In this document: positions 58,789 through 64,000 of the stretch, piece by piece
How the letters are laid out: each line of letters begins with the position of its first letter
Position numbering within the stretch: position 1 is the first letter of the stretch
NCBI GenBank assembly: GCA_038380795.1
Contig: CM076277.1
Coordinates: 5,051,501 to 5,115,500 of the forward strand
Length of the DNA: 64,000 nucleotides
Origin: Pyrocephalus nanus
Lineage: Eukaryota; Chordata; Aves; Passeriformes; Tyrannidae
Reading direction: 5' to 3'
The notes under the pieces: model-generated
Database searches by the model: none
The model's input: the letters and a program-made list of their open reading frames with translations, nothing else
What the model was told of the DNA's origin: nothing
Made by a program: the position numbers and the translations under genes

Positions 58789-60512
58789 GGCAGAAGGGGG
58801 AGGGACCAATTAAACCACCAAGCTACCAAAGATCCCAGTCGCCAAAGGGAGAGGTAATGAAGATACAAAAGAACAAAATGAGCGGCAAAGCACTGCTCCG
58901 TGGGGGAGCACTTAGTTGCTGACAATTTACCTTTCAAATCTCTCAAATAAAACAACTCTTGAAAATTGCCAAAATATTATTAACATAAACAGCAACAAAC
59001 AGCAGGGTGGCTTTGTCAAAATGACAGCAAAGGCCGCTCTCCCCATGCTGCCAGCATAATTCCCAAAGAAATGAGCTTGAAACTGGTGTGGAGCCACGCT
59101 CAGTCCCTGTGAAAGGCAGCCTGGAAGTCTGGGGTCTGCAGTATATCTTGCACAGCTCACCCTTCTCCTTCCAAGACTTTTTCCTTCAGGTTTGCTTGCT
59201 CACTGGAATGCCTGGTTGGACCTTGTATCCCCTTCCAAACTTGCTGTTTGCAGAAATCAATTGCAGCCAGTCTTTTACCGTGTGAAAATGGTGGAAAAAA
59301 AATAAAATAAATGGGAAATCTGGAGGGAACTGTACAGTTTTTCAAAGAAAATCTGAAGTATTTTTGTTAAAAAAAAATTCTATTGAAGGAAAAAGTAACA
59401 ATCATCAAGTCTCCGTAGCGCAGGGGCTGCTGCTTTGAAATCAGGCTTTGGCTGATGTTATTTTGGGGTATTTAAGCCAGACTCTTGCTGTCACCATCTC
59501 AATGTTCTTGGCTTTGTTACTGTTTCTCTGTTTTATTATTCTGAAGAAAATAACTCTGTTAGTGTTCTGTTTTTGGCAAGGAGCGGCTGCGCAAGCACCA
59601 AGTGGACGGACTCCAGGTGGCACAGTGGCTCAACACACGAGTCCCTTCCTCCTGCTACAGGCAGGTGCAATGTCACAGGGATTCCCCTCCCAGGGCACGG
59701 GGATTTTATGGCTCTCAGCGTGTATCCCCTCATAAAACACCTGAGCTGAGCTCCAGTGCTGTGGCCAAATCCTGCCAAATATTCCCTGGATGTGATGCAC
59801 GAGTATGCACATCCCAGCTGGCCGTGGTCTACCCTGTCTCTGCCTTCACAGGCGTCTGTGGCATAAGACTTCACAAAAAAACCCCCAGCCCTTGGTATAC
59901 TGCCAAAGTTAAAATCCCTTGTCAGGATTACTCTGTGCACAGTGTCAGGGAGCCCCTCCCCTGCCTCCACACTCACGGGGCACCACTGCCCCACCTGCAC
60001 AGACGTGCTGGCTGTCACAGACCCAGCATCAGATGTGGCTGTCCCCAGCACAGGCCAGGATCCAACCTGGCTTCAACAAACTGCTCATAAGTTCATCTGG
60101 TAACAGCCTGGCAAGGAGCCAGGCAGATCTCCCTGTCCCGATCACTTTCTTTTTAGAGTTTATGAGTTGCCTGCTGTTCCAATAAAGGCTGGTGCTGTCA
60201 CAGCCTCCTTAACTGCCCCCTGAAAACCCCCACCCAACAGGTACCCAGACAATTTACCAGGCAAGGCTTCGTGCCTATAGTCTGAGAAGCATTTTCAGAG
60301 CCAATCTGTAATTTGAAGCAGTTTAAACATATCTTTAAGTAATCCTGTAAAATAACGTGCTGCCAAGCACGAGCTTTGGGTTCAATCCTATCCCCACAGA
60401 AATCACAGGGTGTACAGGCTGTTGGGAGGTGACAGCACCAGTGGGTGACACAGCAGCACTGCAACCGAACCTGAGCTGAGGCCTCCGGGCAATCCTGTGC
60501 TCCCTGGGCATG

Positions 60513-60578
60513 TCCTGCTTGGGAGCTGTGCCCGTCCTGCTTGGGAGCTGTGCCCATCCTGCTCCAGAGTTGTGCCCC
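60513..60578. repeat. 22-bp tandem repeat, three units
   Basis: Units at 60513, 60535 and 60557 begin TCCTGCT. The first two are nearly identical and the third is diverged. Confidence 0.92.
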
Positions 60579-63500
60579 AGCACAGGACACGAGCCCTGAG
60601 ATGTTTTCAAGGGAAACGGCTTCAGAAGAGCCAAGCGTGTCTGCTCGCTGGGGGAGGTTTCTGGGCTTTTTCTTTTCCCAGCTCAGGCTGCTCCAAAAAA
60701 TAAACACAGAAACTGCTCTGCACAGTGTTTCTTGACACAAAGCCACTGCTCTGCCGTGTTGCTTGCGACAGTGGCAGCGTAAAATATACATTCCTTGTGT
60801 TCTCTATTCTGACGTTCCCAGCCTGCAGCTTAAAAGTCAACTTTTTCCCCTTCCTCAGCCCTCTCCCACATCATCTCCTACGGAGCCAGGAATATAAAAA
60901 CACTAAGCCTCATTACTAATGGCCTGAGCAAATGATTTAATCAGAGTGATGTAAAAGGAGTGAGGAGCCTGTAGGATGGAAAAAATGCTGGATAGACAGT
61001 AAGACTAATGAGGTAATGTGTAAACCCGGGCATTTTCTAACAGATGGGATGTGGCAGAGCTGACAGGTATATTGAAAAGGACTTAAAAACATAGACAAAA
61101 CAACGGCTTGGGTTGGCCACAGCTTGATTTACGCAGTGGAAACATTTTTTCCTCTGAAGGCAAAGGCAAGAAGCAGAGAAGGCTCCAAGCCTGGTAGTGC
61201 AGTTGCAGCATCGTGACTAGCGATGCCAACGCCTGTACCCAGCACACCTGGCTGTGGGGTGAGCACCCAGGCAACAAGTTTCCCAGAGCTCTGTGAGATA
61301 AGCCAGGATCTCTGTCCCTGCAAGGGAAGGGATGCCCAGACACCCTGTGAGACATCTTGGCGTGGAGAGCATGGGTGCCATCGCCAAAGCGGCAGCCTTG
61401 GTGTGTGGGAGCCACGTGGCTCGTGCTGGCCACTGCTTGCAAGGCAGCTCTGAAAGCAGAGTCAGCTGCTCTGCAAAGTGAAATCTTTCTGTGCCATCCG
61501 TGCAGAGGGTAGCCCTGACTCACACCTCCAGCTGCCACAGGGTAACACCTGCGTGCAGACAAGCTCCCCGTTCACACCGCGGGTTTGGGCAGCGTGAAGA
61601 AGTGGTCGCTGGGCAATGCCCACGGGCACGGTGGTGCCACGCCAGTCCCGAGGCTGGGATGAGACATCTGCCTCCCGCCCAGGACGGGCACCGTGCGGCA
61701 AGAGAGCCAAGTGACACAGCTCTGGGGCTGCCAAACATATGGTGTGAGCGCTGTGCACGCTTCTGAAAAACACCAGCTGCTCAAGGTGAGGGCATGAGCG
61801 CCGGGGAGGAGAGGAGAGCTCAGGGACAGGAGCACGTTTCACTGTGGGATGGCTAATGAGGAAAGTCTGTGTTTTTGCCTGCCTGCTCTTACTGGAGAAA
61901 CCCCTCGGAGATTCCTGGTGGTACATGCAGAAAACCGTGAAGCAAAAACCCTGAGTCATCTGTCTCAAACTGTCACAGCAGCTTCCCCTGTCAATCCACA
62001 TGACCCACTCAATTCTCATCCATTTTCTCCATTTTGGGGGAGTTGTGAAAAATAACTACAACGATTCCAGCTGATTGGTTATAACATATGCTCAAACTGC
62101 AGTGATTTGGCCAAATTCTCCTGTGTCTGTACCACAGGCTGGGCTTTATACAATCCAGGCAATAGTACCAGACACAGTCAGGGGGCTTGGTCTGCTCACA
62201 GTGCTGTTGTGCCCTGGGCTGATAGGCCACAGCTCGGTGCTCTGCAGCAGCTCAGCCAGGGGAAAAAAAATAAATGAAAAGAAGAATGTAGTTATTAATG
62301 TCATTTTCCATTGAGATAGTGTGTGAAATCAATCTATCATGCTAAATCTACAAGTTCCAAACTGTATACATAAGGTATATTAAGGGATTTGGAAAGATTA
62401 AGACTAGCTCCGAAGGGTCTGTGTGTGTGTAAGCACTGATTGTTTTATCTGTGAATTACCTGCTGCTGCAGAAAAGGCAAAGATAAGGAAAGCAGCCAGA
62501 ATTGGCCCTGTTGGGAGCAGCATTAGTGGGACTATTTGCTCACAGCCTCTGCTCCTCAGGTGATGTGAAAGAATCCCAGAGGGGTGCTGCCCTTCCGGGC
62601 TGGGGAGCCCAAGGGATTTCTGCTGCCCCTGAAGCAGCTGGCACTGTCTGCGTGCTCGCCGGGGGATGTGCCAGGGCTGTGCCCAGTGCTGGGCTGTGAT
62701 CCCAGGGCTGCCAGCCCCGCAGACCAGCTGCTGCCCAGAGCCTCCCTCCCTGCCAGCCAGCTGATCGAGGTGTCCCCAACATCTCTGCCAACTGCCTCCT
62801 CCTCTAAGAACGCACTGATCACCTCTGCGTTAAAAAAAACACCAGCATTAATAAAATACAGCGCTAAAATACCATAGTGACTGGAGCCTGTGGGAAGAGG
62901 CCCTTGCTCACAGCAGGAGCTTGGGGTGCCTGCTGGCACATCCCTTGGGTTTGGTGCTGCTGGCGTGTCTGGGTGCGGGGGAAGAGCCCTTGCTGTGAGC
63001 ACCAGCACCTGGGCAGGCCAGGCTGTGACACGGGGCACTCTGGGTATGCAGAGCCCACCTTGCCGTGCCTGGGGTGCCTGACCCTGCACAGCCCAGTGCA
63101 TGGCCTTTCCAGGCAGCAGATCCTTACAGAGCACTTGGGACAGCCTGAGCAAGAGATCAGGACCAGTGCTTTTAAAACCCCATCTTGTTTCCAGTGCAGC
63201 TCCTCCATGTGCCAAGGATAACCATGAGGGTTTGGGGCTGTTCCCAAGCGTCAGCCTCAGCCTGGCTCCATTTCGGGGGAACCGGCGGGGCTCTTCTCTC
63301 ATAGCCCTGCCTGTGCCCCTCACAAGACACGCAGATGAGCTGCACATTCCCAGGACACAGCCCTGCTCTTGCCTTGGGATCTGCTGCATCTCCTAATTCC
63401 CTGAGGAAGGCAGGTGGGCAGCCACGCTCAGCGGTGCCGTGTGAGCCTGGGCGAGAGAGGTTCAATGGGGCTGACCTGGCTGAAGGCACCTGGACTTTAG

Positions 63501-64000
63501 TCCCAGGATTAGTAATCAGGGGAAGTGCTTACAAAGAAAGGCTGTTCCACGGGATAGCAGGTACACGACTCTCTCACTGTCAGAGGCAAACCTCAGTGCC
63601 CCTGGCACAATTAAATGTGTGCTGTTCCAAAGCTGGTTCCGGCAAACCTGCGTCAGGCAGGATCCCCTTCCCCAAACATTCATAGCGTGCGTAACCACGC
63701 AGGTTATAAAAAGCACCCTCTGAAAAGATTTTCCTTCTGGGTAAAGGCCCATTACGAGGACTTCCTGGCTTAGGCGGCCGTTTATAGCAGCAGTAATCCT
63801 ATTATGCTTATCCTAAACTGTCCTCCACCGAGCAGTGAAATGAACTCTACAGAACACTAGAAGCTTAATTAAGCCTCCAAGCCTGCTGTGAGCAGCTCAA
63901 TTCTGCCTCTGTGCAGCCGCACGGTCATGTTATCATAGAAAACACAAACAGCACACCTGTACCACACACCCCCCAAAGGCTGTTCCCTGTCCCCAGTCAG

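Larger units (their letters stand above)
45483..64000 (-). other. KCNB1: KCNB1 intron 1 (partial)
   Basis: This is non-coding from the exon 2 acceptor to the window edge. I find no nested gene that I can support. It holds homopolymer tracts, small tandem duplications (50541-50598, 52014-52055, 60513-60578) and several AT-rich, homeodomain-motif-dense blocks (about 45880-46080, 53280-53600, 55500-55800, 60905-61080 and 63760-63960) that may be conserved regulatory elements. Confidence 0.85.

Noticed and set aside
1..64000. CR1 LINE, LTR or other interspersed elements
   Set aside because: I looked for the CR1 8-bp 3' end repeats, reverse-transcriptase-like frames and paired long repeats, and saw none that I could defend. 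A masked search could still find diverged fragments.
1..64000. Bacterial-type systems, CRISPR arrays or phage features
   Set aside because: The short tandem arrays have no spacer structure, and the region is clearly vertebrate with spliced genes.

Overview
The window looks like a gene-poor, low-repeat piece of a bird chromosome. The evidence is vertebrate spliced genes with consensus GT-AG introns, moderate GC with local CpG islands and GC-rich minisatellites, many short simple repeats, and no interspersed element that I could recognise. The potassium channel gene KCNB1 suggests the region equivalent to chicken chromosome 20 / human 20q13. Another sauropsid cannot be excluded by eye.

Two protein-coding genes are well supported and they converge. 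The first, on the + strand, is a complete five-exon gene of 270 codons (CDS 13456-21447). It encodes a secreted somatomedin-B / thrombospondin type-1 protein of the SBSPON (RPESP) family. It starts in a CpG island, and a good polyadenylation signal lies at 22189. The second, on the - strand, is the second and last coding exon of KCNB1 (Kv2.1), 43464-45482. It is followed to the left by what I infer to be a very long 3' UTR, to about 35.08 kb, with several polyadenylation signals. KCNB1 exon 1 lies beyond the right edge, so 45483-64000 is intron.

Layout: 1-13.2 kb has no identified gene, but holds a CTCF-like site, a 70-bp minisatellite and a few weak exon candidates. 13.2-22.2 kb is the SBSPON-like gene. 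22.2-35.1 kb is intergenic, with two unrelated 18-bp-period minisatellites and several AT/homeodomain-motif-rich blocks that may be conserved enhancers. 35.1-43.5 kb is the KCNB1 3' UTR, 43.5-45.5 kb the KCNB1 coding exon, and 45.5-64 kb KCNB1 intron 1.

The most interesting point is the pairing. From memory of human synteny, SBSPON lies near KCNB2 (chromosome 8), not KCNB1. An intact SBSPON-family gene beside KCNB1 therefore looks like the retained partner of a whole-genome-duplication block (KCNB1/KCNB2, STAU1/STAU2, SBSPON/SBSPON-like). Its first exon is GC-rich, leucine-repetitive, and followed 11 bases after the splice donor by a (GGGCT)10 G-quadruplex-type array, so it is easily missed in assemblies and annotations.
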